This document shows positions 1-6,318 of a stretch of 7,810 bases of DNA, in pieces. Within the stretch, counting starts at the first letter, position 1; each line of letters opens with the position of its first letter. The position numbers and the translations under genes are program-made. Source of the DNA: Eubacteriales Family XIII. Incertae Sedis bacterium (GTDB lineage Bacteria > Bacillota > Clostridia > Peptostreptococcales > Anaerovoracaceae); NCBI GenBank assembly GCA_031287295.1, contig JAITTH010000019.1, positions 1 to 7,810 on the forward strand, written 5' to 3'. A model generated the notes under the pieces. It was given only the letters and a program-made list of their open reading frames with translations. It was not told the DNA's origin and did no database searches.

Positions 1-473
1 ACTATGGAGGAGTGAATCATCTGACGGCATTTGGAGAGACGGTTCGGATCGAGATCAAGGGAGACATAAGGGATGTGACAAAGCTTACGATTGACGGAAC
101 GGATTACCCGCTCACTTCCGGAGGCATCAATGTCTACAACATCACGGAAGGCGGTCAGGTGATCGGAACAATCACCAAAGGCAGTGCGGTCATTACGCTA
201 CCGCCGGCGTTCTCGGACAGATTCGCCAACGGAACGTATCAGTTCGAAATCTTCTTTACGGATATAACCGGCACGGGCAGTGGTAAGGCAGACCTCATTG
301 TGAATCGCTCCGCCGGCACAGGAGAAACCGGAAACGGATCCGGCGCCATTGTTCCCAACACCGGCGACGAGACCCCGATCAACCTTCTGTTTGCGCTTTC
401 CTTCCTCTCGCTCTGCTGCCTGCTGGGTCTTCTGCTTCTTGTCAGGCGTAGGGTCAAGGCGGCAAACCGTTGA
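1..473 (+). CDS. C-terminal part of a sortase-anchored surface protein (5' end outside window)
   Basis: The reading frame is open from the window edge (first full codon at 3) to TGA at 471-473, giving 156 residues. The segment encoded from about 30 to 310 is a beta-rich module with a pattern of the type KLTIDGTDY, then VITLPPAFSDRFANGTYQF, then KADLIV; it resembles Ig-like or X2-type repeats of extracellular proteins. A Gly/Ser/Thr-rich linker follows, then the sorting signal VPNTGDE (351-371), a hydrophobic segment of about 24 residues (NLLFALSFLSLCCLLGLLLLV) and a basic tail RRRVKAANR. This is the classic LPXTG-like arrangement, with V in place of L, so a sortase should cleave between T and G and attach the protein to the cell wall. 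A GTG at 12 could be read as a start, but GGAGGA abuts it directly and no signal peptide follows, so I treat it as internal. Ligand and full domain make-up cannot be seen here. Confidence 0.85.
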   Translation, partial: YGGVNHLTAFGETVRIEIKGDIRDVTKLTIDGTDYPLTSGGINVYNITEGGQVIGTITKGSAVITLPPAFSDRFANGTYQFEIFFTDITGTGSGKADLIVNRSAGTGETGNGSGAIVPNTGDETPINLLFALSFLSLCCLLGLLLLVRRRVKAANR

Positions 474-488
474 CAAGCTAGGCAAGGA

Positions 489-558
489 GAAGGACAGAAA
501 GGGACGGTTCATGCGTCTTTGCAATCAAAGACGCATGAACCGTCCCTTTCTGTCCTTC
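489..558. repeat. Long near-perfect inverted repeat (33-bp arms, 4-nt loop), possible REP/MITE-like element or terminator
   Basis: The left arm 489-521 is the exact reverse complement of the right arm 526-558, with only CAAT (522-525) as loop. The arms contain GGGACGGTTC and GAACCGTCCC flanked by AAGGACAGAAA and its complement. It lies 15 bp after the stop of the surface-protein gene, so it could end that transcript, but only a short TTTT (561-564) follows the stem and the stem is much longer than a usual intrinsic terminator. Its perfect symmetry and the GGGACGGTTC core recall dispersed hairpin elements I associate with Firmicutes genomes; that match is from memory. No transposase is encoded beside it. 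Confidence 0.85.
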
Positions 559-597
559 AATTTTATCAAGGCTGCGGAAACTCAAGTCACCTTAAAG

Positions 598-626
598 TTG
601 AAAGGGGGGGATTCTTCCTATATAAT
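598..626 (+). promoter_or_regulatory. SigA-type promoter for the mreB/mbl-family gene
   Basis: TTGAAA (598-603) and TATAAT (621-626) are separated by 17 bp, which is close to the ideal housekeeping promoter. Transcription should begin near 633, leaving a leader of about 55 nt before the TTG start at 688. The promoter lies 39 bp downstream of the long inverted repeat, so the mreB/mbl transcript is independent of the surface-protein gene. Confidence 0.8.
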
Positions 627-630
627 AAGA

Positions 631-665
631 AAGGCTCAGTAGGAAATGATCATCTTCTGAGCTTT
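631..665 (+). promoter_or_regulatory. Leader stem-loop just upstream of the mreB/mbl ribosome binding site
   Basis: AAGGCTCAG (631-639) can pair with CTGAGCTTT (657-665): eight Watson-Crick pairs plus one G-U, with a 17-nt loop. It would form at the extreme 5' end of the predicted transcript, six nt before the Shine-Dalgarno sequence AAAGGGAGG (672-680). Such a stem can stabilise mRNA 5' ends; a regulatory role is only inferred. Confidence 0.4.
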
Positions 666-687
666 AGTAGCAAAGGGAGGTTTTGAA

Positions 688-1710
688 TTGGCATTTAAGG
701 ACGAAGTCGGTATCGACTTAGGGACAGCAAACGTTTTGGTCTATATAAAAGGAAAAGGGATCGTTCTGAACGAACCCTCTGTAGTGGCGATTTCCGACGA
801 TACAAATGAAATCTTGGCGGTTGGTGAAGAAGCTCGCAAAATGCTTGGACGTACACCTGCCAATATCATTGCGGTGCGCCCTTTAAAAGACGGCGTCATA
901 TCCGATTACGATATTACAGAGCGCATGTTGAAATATTTTATTCGCAAAAGTTGTGGCGGGAGCAGATTCTTTAAACCACGCATTATGATTTGTGTACCGA
1001 GTGGCGTTACCGAGGTTGAAAAACGTGCGGTTATTGAAGCGGCGACACAGGCAGGCGGAAAATCCGTTTTTCTCATGGAAGAACCGGTTGCCGCTGCGAT
1101 CGGTGCGGGACTGGACATCACCGGACCGGATGGGAAAATGGTCATCGATATCGGCGGTGGCACTTCCGACGTAGCGGTGATCTCGCTCGGAACCATTGTT
1201 ACCAGCCAGTCGGTAAAAGTTGCCGGAGACAGTTTGGACGATGCGATTATCAAGTATATGCGTAAAGAACATAAACTCTTCATCGGTGAGCGTACCGCAG
1301 AACAAATGAAAATGACGGTCGGTACGGCATTTCCGCGCGAGCAACAGGTTTTCTACGCATGCAAAGGAAGAGACCTGGTTACAGGGCTTCCGAAATCTGT
1401 TGATGTGGGCAGCGATGAAATGTTGGAGGCTCTCGACGAACCTCTTCAGATTATCTGCGAGGCGGTGCATCAGGTATTGGAAAATACACCTCCGGAATTG
1501 GCAGCCGATATTTCTACGACGGGCATTGTCATCACAGGTGGTGGTGCGTTGTTGGACGGAATCGACAAGAGAATCAAAAAGCGTACCGGCATTGATGTGT
1601 ATATTGCCGATGAGCCTAAAAACTGCGTGGCAATCGGCACCGGTAAGGCACTCAACTCGCTTGGAGCACTGGAAAGCAGACAGGGTAATCAACGCAAGCA
1701 GATTTTATAA
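688..1710 (+). CDS. mreB: MreB/Mbl-family rod shape-determining actin homologue
   Basis: The 340-residue product is a bacterial actin that polymerises on the inner face of the membrane and directs lateral cell-wall synthesis. The actin-fold signatures are present in order: phosphate-1 loop DLGTAN (10-15), VRPLKDGVI (63-71), CVPSGVTEVEKRAV (102-115), EEPVAAAIGAG (131-141), phosphate-2 loop DIGGGTSD (154-161), GERTAE (200-205), KGRDLVTGLP (226-235) and the adenosine motif ITGGGALLDG (282-291). The length is normal for the family. The TTG start at 688 is supported by AAAGGGAGG at 672-680 with 7-nt spacing and by alignment of the N-terminus (MAFKDEVGIDLGTANV). No mreC or mreD follows, so this is a solo paralogue in the manner of B. 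subtilis mbl or mreBH, although the VPSGVTEVEKRAV segment is more MreB-like. The family call is secure; the paralogue is not. Confidence 0.95.
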   Translation: MAFKDEVGIDLGTANVLVYIKGKGIVLNEPSVVAISDDTNEILAVGEEARKMLGRTPANIIAVRPLKDGVISDYDITERMLKYFIRKSCGGSRFFKPRIMICVPSGVTEVEKRAVIEAATQAGGKSVFLMEEPVAAAIGAGLDITGPDGKMVIDIGGGTSDVAVISLGTIVTSQSVKVAGDSLDDAIIKYMRKEHKLFIGERTAEQMKMTVGTAFPREQQVFYACKGRDLVTGLPKSVDVGSDEMLEALDEPLQIICEAVHQVLENTPPELAADISTTGIVITGGGALLDGIDKRIKKRTGIDVYIADEPKNCVAIGTGKALNSLGALESRQGNQRKQIL

Positions 1711-1716
1711 CGGCTT

Positions 1717-1752
1717 TTGCTCCATCCATGTTTGAATAGAATGGTGGAGCAA
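1717..1752 (+). other. Stem-loop after the mreB/mbl stop codon (weak terminator or processing site)
   Basis: TTGCTCCATCCAT (1717-1729) pairs with ATGGTGGAGCAA (1741-1752), giving 12 base pairs with one bulged T at 1725 and an 11-nt loop. It begins 6 nt after the mreB/mbl stop. No U-rich tract follows on either strand, so it is not a canonical intrinsic terminator; partial termination, attenuation or mRNA 3'-end protection are possible. Confidence 0.5.
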
Positions 1753-1779
1753 CAAAAGAACTTTCGTGAGGTATTTGTG

Positions 1780-1796
1780 CTGCTGAGAATCAGCAG
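1780..1796. promoter_or_regulatory. Perfect 7-bp inverted repeat before the DUF1836 gene
   Basis: CTGCTGA (1780-1786) and TCAGCAG (1790-1796) are exact reverse complements around GAA. The repeat ends 13 bp before the preferred start at 1810. It could be an operator, for example for the DUF1836 protein itself, or a short RNA hairpin ahead of its ribosome binding site. I see no convincing promoter between 1711 and 1780, so an RNA role is at least as likely. Confidence 0.4.
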
Positions 1797-1809
1797 AATG
1801 GAGCAAAAT

Positions 1810-2529
1810 ATGATTAGATACGAAGAGTACATTCGTAAGTTCGCGGAAGAGTTTTCGGAAAAGAGCTTTATTGAACCGAGCGATTTCCCGAACATGGATT
1901 TGTATGCGGATCAGGTAGCCGAATTTATCAGCGAGAAGCTTTCTATTTATGAGAAAGAGCATCTACTGACGAAATCCATGATTTCCGGCTTTGTGAAGAA
2001 AGACCTCATTGCGTCCACCGACAAACATCGATTCAACCGAGAGCATATGATTCTCATCGAGTCCTTTTTGTGCCTGCGGATGGCGTATAACAAAGACGAT
2101 TTGAAAATGCTGATGAAGCCCTTTGTGGAAAATCTTGAATCGCAGTATGACGACAAAATCGACTTCTACGATATCTATCAAAAAATTCTACCGGTGCTCA
2201 AAGAACAGCGCAAAGACGCTGCAACCCGTACCGTGGGTCGCATCGCAGAGATGAAAGATGCCATTTGGAAAAACGACATCGAAGACGACGACCTTTTGGA
2301 GACATTTCTCATTCTGCTCTCCATCGCCATTGAAGTCGATACGTTCATGTATCTCGGGAAAAGATTGCTGCGTGCGTATTTTGAACAACCCACAAAAGAG
2401 GAAAAGAAAGAAACCAAAAAAAAGGTTTCGAGACCGAAACTAAAGAAAACCCCGGCAGTACTTGCCGAAAAAGAAGAAAAGAAGGTCGAGAAAAAAGAAA
2501 GGAAAAGTGAGGCGAAAAAATCTGTTTAG
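1810..2529 (+). CDS. DUF1836 family protein with a Lys/Glu-rich C-terminal tail
   Basis: From the ATG at 1810 the product is 239 residues. The region 20-110 matches what I know of DUF1836, a Firmicutes family of unknown role with a MerR-like helix-turn-helix flavour: DFPNMDLYADQV (25-36), LLTKSMISGFVKKDLI (52-67), then RFNREHMILIESF (74-86) and LKMLMKPFVE (98-107). Residues 161-190 form a hydrophobic helical segment. The tail from about 195 is low-complexity and strongly basic/acidic (repeated K, E and R), probably disordered or coiled. The start at 1810 has GGAG at 1800-1803 with 6-nt spacing; an ATG at 1798 in the same frame is an alternative, and a TTG at 1717 is unlikely because it lies in a stem-loop without a Shine-Dalgarno site. 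It follows mreB/mbl by 99 bp in the same direction and has no clear promoter of its own, so it may be read from the mreB/mbl promoter. No confirmed function is known to me. Confidence 0.8.
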   Translation: MIRYEEYIRKFAEEFSEKSFIEPSDFPNMDLYADQVAEFISEKLSIYEKEHLLTKSMISGFVKKDLIASTDKHRFNREHMILIESFLCLRMAYNKDDLKMLMKPFVENLESQYDDKIDFYDIYQKILPVLKEQRKDAATRTVGRIAEMKDAIWKNDIEDDDLLETFLILLSIAIEVDTFMYLGKRLLRAYFEQPTKEEKKETKKKVSRPKLKKTPAVLAEKEEKKVEKKERKSEAKKSV

Positions 2530-3335
2530 CCTTTTCGATAAATGGATGGTGCAATATATTCGAAGTCGTGTTTTAATGTTGAGAGCGACTCGCTGTGCCC
2601 CACAAACAAATAGCCTCCGGGTCTAAGAACCTCATAAAATTTTCGCAGAAGTTCTGTGCGGATGGCATCATCAAAATAGATCATGACATTTTTACAGAAG
2701 ATTGTCTGTAGGGGTCGCTTAAACACAAAAGGATCCATGAGATTGATTTTCCGAAATGCAACGCTCTTGCGCAATACGTTTGATACCTTATATTTTCCGT
2801 CTGAAATGGGCTGAAAATATTTTTTTATCCAAGATTCCGGTAGGGCGGAGAGATTTGCCGTTGGGTAAACGCCTTCTTTTGCGATTGTGAGTGCTCGTGC
2901 GGAGATGTCGCTTGCCAAAATGGTTGTGTCCCAATTTTGAACCTTTGTGCCCAAATAAGCGAATGTACATAACGAGAGGGTGTAAGGCTCTTCTCCGGAT
3001 GCACAACCGGCACTCCAAACGCGCAAATCTCGTTCCTGTAACACATTTTCAATCCAAGGAAGCACCGTCTCTGTATAAAATGTAAAATGATCCTTTTCAC
3101 GCATGAAAAATGTATGGTTCGTCGTAAGGCGACTAACGAGTTCTTCATGCGCACGCTTGGAAGGATTGCTGCGGACAGCATTGAGGTATTCCTTGTAACT
3201 TTTATACCCGGAAGCGAAAATATGAAATCCGAGACGCGCTTCGATCAGCGAACGTTTTTTCTTGAGATTTACGCCGTAATGTGTGTAGATGAAATTCGAT
3301 ATTTCATCAAATTCTTCATCGGAAAGTGTGATCAT
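2526..3335 (-). CDS. cheR: CheR, chemoreceptor glutamate methyltransferase
   Basis: The 269-residue protein transfers methyl groups from S-adenosylmethionine to glutamates on chemoreceptors, the adding half of the adaptation system. The N-terminal helical CheR domain (about 1-75) ends in the conserved RLTTNHTFFMRE (69-80). The Rossmann methyltransferase domain follows, with the SAM loop WSAGCASGEEPYTL (107-120), the acidic strand end LASDIS (140-145), IFCKNVMIYFD (212-222; K replaces the usual R after C) and GGYLFVGHSESL (240-251). Length is normal. There is no C-terminal TPR or receptor-pentapeptide-binding extension. The ATG at 3335 overlaps the cheA stop codon in an ATGA arrangement, and there is no clear Shine-Dalgarno site, so translation is probably coupled to cheA. 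Its TAA overlaps the stop codon of the convergent DUF1836 gene. Confidence 0.96.
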   Translation of the reverse strand: MITLSDEEFDEISNFIYTHYGVNLKKKRSLIEARLGFHIFASGYKSYKEYLNAVRSNPSKRAHEELVSRLTTNHTFFMREKDHFTFYTETVLPWIENVLQERDLRVWSAGCASGEEPYTLSLCTFAYLGTKVQNWDTTILASDISARALTIAKEGVYPTANLSALPESWIKKYFQPISDGKYKVSNVLRKSVAFRKINLMDPFVFKRPLQTIFCKNVMIYFDDAIRTELLRKFYEVLRPGGYLFVGHSESLSTLKHDFEYIAPSIYRKG

Positions 3336-5734
3336 GAAAGCAGTGATCCAACGTCAATGATAAGACTTACCGCCCCTGTTCCCATGATGGTGCATCCGGA
3401 AATGCCATGTGAATTCACGTGATATTGTTGTAAATAGGGTGGTATTGCCTTAACGACAACTTGAAATTTCCCGATGAGCTCATCGACAAGCAGACATCCC
3501 ACACGATCTCCGGCATCGGCAAGAATCAGAATGCCTTCTTCCGGATCGCGAATCGCGTGTTCCGTTTGGAATGCTTCATAGAGTCGCACAATCGGGTACG
3601 GGGCACCGCGCAAAAGAATGATTTCATTCCCGGCAGGATCGCTGACGATCTGCCCGGAGGATGCTCTGAACGATTCATGGATGTTGCTGATCGGAATGGC
3701 GTAGGTGTCGCTGCCGAGGCGAATTTCCATACAGTCGATGATCGCGAGCGTAAGCGGAATCTTTAGGAAAATGTTTGTGCCCAGCCCTTTTGCGCTTTCA
3801 ATGGTGATGTTTCCGCCGATTTTTTCGATCTGGGTTTTTACGACATCCAGCCCGACGCCTCTTCCGGAATATTCGGTGACTTCTGTTTTCGTCGAAAACC
3901 CGGGAAGCAAAAGGAAGTTATAGATTTCTTTTTCCGTGTACTCATTTTTGGATTTGCGAAGCAATCCTTTTTTTGCGGCCTGATTGAGAATTTGTTCCTG
4001 GTCCAGACCTTTCCCGTCATCGCTAATGGAAAGAATGATGTCGCTGCCGATGTTTTGCGCGGAAAGAATGATGTGTCCTTTTGCGTTCTTTCCGGCGAGA
4101 AGGCGTTCCTGCGGCGTTTCGATTGCGTGGTCCATCGCGTTGCGAACAAGGTGCATGATCGGGTCGGCAAGGACGTCTACGATGGTCTTATCCACTTCCG
4201 TATTTTCGCCGATGAGTGTCAGCTCTGCAACCTTCTCCAACTCTTTGTTCATATCGCGAACGATACGAAACATACGTTGAAAAGTCGTTGAAAGTTGAAC
4301 CATGCGCACGGACATGACGCTATCTTGCAGCTCGTAGGTTAACTTGTTGAGTTGGTGAGCGGCTTTCCGGAAATTTTCGAGCGGAAGCTCTTTCAAATCC
4401 GGGCTTTCCGTAACCATCGATTCGTTGATTACGATCTCGCCGACAAGGTCCATCAAAGAATCCAGCTTGTTGATATCGACAGGGATGAGATTTTGTGAGA
4501 CATGTGGTTTGTCATGTTTCTCTTGTTTAATTTCTAAATCCCGGTGAGATTCCTCAGCATCGACAGGAGATGGTGGACTCGGTACTGTCACTTCTTGGAA
4601 CAGGGGCACCGGCGTTACATTGTTTTGTACGATCTGCACGGGAGGCACAACCAATTTCGGCTGTGCGATCGGTTCCGGCTCCGGCTTTGGCTGTGGTACA
4701 TCCGGTTCACCCGGCATTTTTCGAACAAAAGCCACCGATTCCACAGAAAGCGTGCTTTTTGCCAAGGCTTCGATCTGCCCGCGTACAAGATTTGTACTGA
4801 AACTGATGTAAAGTCCATGATCGATGATGCTTTCGGATGTGTCCGGATTGTTTTCGAGATCTTCGGGGATCACGCGGTTTACGATGCCGGATTCGCTCAG
4901 TTTGTTCACGAGCATATAGGCGCGGATGTTCTCCATCTTTGCCCCTTCGTTGAAAAAGATATGAAGGTAATAGGTCTGCAAATTGCTGTCCGAGTTTGAA
5001 GAAGAGGACTCGGAATCATCCGAAAACAACGAAGAATCGAGATTTGGGATGATGGAAGTTGTCTTCAATGAATATTCAGGGTACATTCCGAGAATGCGTC
5101 CGCCTTCGGGGGCTTCCGGTATGTTGCTAAGAATCTGCTCTTCGGTTTGCGATAGGGGTTCGGGTTGAACGGGTATATCCGGAACGGATTTCTGCCGATC
5201 CCTGTCTGCCGGAATGAGTTTCAGTGTGATGGGTTCGGGAGAACGAAGTTCGTTTTTATTCTGGGGTCTTTGCGGTAATCCACCCAGGACGCGTCCGAGG
5301 TCCGGTGCCGGCTTTTCGGGAAGTCCCTCTTTGAAACGGTTGCATAGTGCGATAAGCTCTTCGATGAGTTGACTCGGATCCCCTACATCCAAACTACCAC
5401 GTTGAATCTTATCCACCTCTGTTTCGAGGAACTTGGATGCTTTCAGCGTCTTGTCGAACAGGTCATGGTAAAGCATCTCTGAGATGCCGTGTTCACGGGT
5501 AACCGCAAAAATGTCTTCCATGCGGTGTGCCACATCGGCAACAGCATCATAAGCCATCATCGCGGAAGAGCCCTTGATGGTGTGCATGATGCGAAAAATC
5601 TCATTGATTTGTTCCCGTGTAAGTTTTCCCTCTTTTTCAGCATCTATCAGCAGCAGGTCAAGATTGTCAAGTAGCGTTGTAGCTTCAAAAAGGTAGAGCT
5701 CTAAGAGAGAGTCGCTTGCAAAATCATCGCCCAT
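3332..5734 (-). CDS. cheA: CheA, chemotaxis histidine kinase
   Basis: The 800-residue protein is the central kinase of the chemoreceptor array; it phosphorylates itself and passes phosphate to CheY (and CheB). Domains in order: HPt/P1 at about 1-110 with phospho-site H51 in RIMHTIKGSS; a long linker at 140-250 ending in an acidic Ser run (SDDSESSSSNSDS, 238-250); CheY-binding P2 at about 253-340 (FFNEGAKMENIRAYML); a Pro-rich linker at 343-395; dimerisation P3 at about 415-510 (LDSLMDLVGEIVINES); and kinase P4 with N box HLVRNAMDHAIE (528-539), G1 DDGKGLD (572-578), F box GFSTK (612-616), G2 GRGVGLD (624-630) and G3 GLGT (650-653). A CheW-like P5 domain follows to the end. All kinase boxes look functional; the N box has DHA where DHG is usual. 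AAAGGA (5745-5740) sits 5 nt before the ATG. It is the first gene of the cheA-cheR unit, divergent from cheY. Confidence 0.97.
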   Translation of the reverse strand: MGDDFASDSLLELYLFEATTLLDNLDLLLIDAEKEGKLTREQINEIFRIMHTIKGSSAMMAYDAVADVAHRMEDIFAVTREHGISEMLYHDLFDKTLKASKFLETEVDKIQRGSLDVGDPSQLIEELIALCNRFKEGLPEKPAPDLGRVLGGLPQRPQNKNELRSPEPITLKLIPADRDRQKSVPDIPVQPEPLSQTEEQILSNIPEAPEGGRILGMYPEYSLKTTSIIPNLDSSLFSDDSESSSSNSDSNLQTYYLHIFFNEGAKMENIRAYMLVNKLSESGIVNRVIPEDLENNPDTSESIIDHGLYISFSTNLVRGQIEALAKSTLSVESVAFVRKMPGEPDVPQPKPEPEPIAQPKLVVPPVQIVQNNVTPVPLFQEVTVPSPPSPVDAEESHRDLEIKQEKHDKPHVSQNLIPVDINKLDSLMDLVGEIVINESMVTESPDLKELPLENFRKAAHQLNKLTYELQDSVMSVRMVQLSTTFQRMFRIVRDMNKELEKVAELTLIGENTEVDKTIVDVLADPIMHLVRNAMDHAIETPQERLLAGKNAKGHIILSAQNIGSDIILSISDDGKGLDQEQILNQAAKKGLLRKSKNEYTEKEIYNFLLLPGFSTKTEVTEYSGRGVGLDVVKTQIEKIGGNITIESAKGLGTNIFLKIPLTLAIIDCMEIRLGSDTYAIPISNIHESFRASSGQIVSDPAGNEIILLRGAPYPIVRLYEAFQTEHAIRDPEEGILILADAGDRVGCLLVDELIGKFQVVVKAIPPYLQQYHVNSHGISGCTIMGTGAVSLIIDVGSLLS

Positions 5735-5770
5735 CTCGTTCCTTTCACACAGGGTATAGGTGTTCCGTCA

Positions 5771-5800
5771 CATTTCGATTCATTATAATACATTTCAATT
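5771..5800 (-). promoter_or_regulatory. Probable cheA promoter -10 flanked by direct repeats
   Basis: On the minus strand a perfect TATAAT lies at 5787-5782, about 48 bp before the cheA start. The matching -35 window (around 5805-5811) is poor, so activation or another start point is possible. The -10 is bracketed by two direct repeats, CATTTCGATT (5771-5780) and CATTTCAATT (5791-5800), identical at 9 of 10 positions and exactly 20 bp apart, which is two helical turns and so on the same face of DNA. This is a candidate regulator site; the regulator is unknown. Confidence 0.4.
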
Positions 5801-5857
5801 ATGGACGCTATAGGCGAAGTGGGATGTAACAGAAAATAAGGAACCTTGCCGATTCTA

Positions 5858-5887
5858 TTGATTCCGTTGGAAACTGTGGAGTATAAT
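5858..5887 (+). promoter_or_regulatory. SigA-type promoter for the cheY-comFB-cheC-cheD unit
   Basis: TTGATT (5858-5863) and TATAAT (5882-5887) are 18 bp apart. Transcription should start near 5894, leaving a leader of about 44 nt that contains AAGGAG (5921-5926) ahead of the cheY ATG. The match is to the housekeeping sigma factor and not to the flagellar sigma factor. Confidence 0.65.
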
Positions 5888-5897
5888 GACCATACTC
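5879..5897. promoter_or_regulatory. Inverted repeat across the cheY -10 and start region (candidate operator)
   Basis: GAGTAT (5879-5884) and ATACTC (5892-5897) are exact reverse complements separated by 7 nt. The left arm overlaps the -10 hexamer and the right arm covers the predicted transcription start. A protein bound here would block RNA polymerase, so it is placed as a repressor site would be. No binding protein can be named. Confidence 0.35.
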
Positions 5898-5937
5898 GGG
5901 TATTCCTGAACAGAGGAAAAAAGGAGCAATAGACACC

Positions 5938-6300
5938 ATGTCAAAAATTCTTATAGTGGACGATGCTGTATTTATGCGTATGATGATTCAAGAAAATCTG
6001 AGAAAAGCAGGGTACAACCTATTTTACGAAGCCGGAAACGGTCAGGAAGCTGTTCTTCTGTATGCGGAGCATAACCCCGATCTGGTTCTGTTGGATATTA
6101 CCATGCCCATAAAAGATGGTATCGCCGCACTTCAAGAAATTCGTGAGATCGATTCTTCGGCAAAAGTCATTATGTGTTCAGCGATGGGGCAAGAAAATAT
6201 GGTCATCGAGGCCATAAAATTTGGCGCTGTGGATTTTATCGTGAAGCCTTTTAAACCAGAGCGTTTGCTGCAAACGGTTAAAAACGTACTCGGTCGTTAA
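5938..6300 (+). CDS. cheY: CheY, chemotaxis response regulator
   Basis: The 120-residue product is a single receiver domain with no output domain. CheA phosphorylates it, and the phosphorylated form binds the flagellar motor switch. All functional residues are visible: acidic pair D8-D9 for metal binding, phospho-acceptor D53 in LLDITMP, S81 of the Thr/Ser switch position (CSAMGQ) and K103 in VKPF. Length and the sequence style (KILIVDDAVFMRMM, IMCSAMGQENMV) fit the Gram-positive/Thermotoga type of CheY. It begins the plus-strand unit; AAGGAG lies 11 nt before the ATG, slightly long spacing. cheC, whose product removes phosphate from CheY-P in this type of system, is two genes downstream. Confidence 0.95.
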   Translation: MSKILIVDDAVFMRMMIQENLRKAGYNLFYEAGNGQEAVLLYAEHNPDLVLLDITMPIKDGIAALQEIREIDSSAKVIMCSAMGQENMVIEAIKFGAVDFIVKPFKPERLLQTVKNVLGR

Positions 6301-6318
6301 GAGAAGGGTGGGAAAATC

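Noticed and set aside
12..14. GTG as a true start for the surface protein
   Set aside because: GGAGGA touches the codon with no spacing, the frame stays open to the window edge, and no signal peptide follows, although a wall-anchored protein needs one.
489..558. CRISPR repeat, tRNA or riboswitch
   Set aside because: There is only one palindrome, with no spacer-repeat periodicity, no cloverleaf and no conserved aptamer pattern.
349..642. Open frame on the plus strand through the inverted repeat, and the minus-strand frame 198-524
   Set aside because: Both only run through the palindrome, which supplies repeated peptide segments, and overlap the end of the surface-protein gene in another frame.
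883..1692. Open frame of 269 codons on the minus strand opposite mreB/mbl
   Set aside because: It lies wholly inside a gene with unmistakable actin-family motifs, its product is rich in Cys, His and Arg without recognisable domains, and it has no plausible ribosome binding site; it is a shadow frame.
4544..4999. Open frame of 151 codons on the plus strand inside cheA
   Set aside because: It is antisense to the P2 and linker part of cheA, and its translation shows no family pattern.
5784..5789. TATAAT on the plus strand in the cheA-cheY gap
   Set aside because: It arises from the self-complementary ATTATAAT and has no -35 at the right distance on the plus strand; it is also over 140 bp from cheY.
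5827..5855. Possible flagellar sigma promoter (TAAC then GCCGATTC) upstream of cheY
   Set aside because: GCCGAT at 5848-5853 resembles the -10 of that class, but the spacer is 17 instead of about 15 and both elements have mismatches; the SigA-type match just downstream is better.
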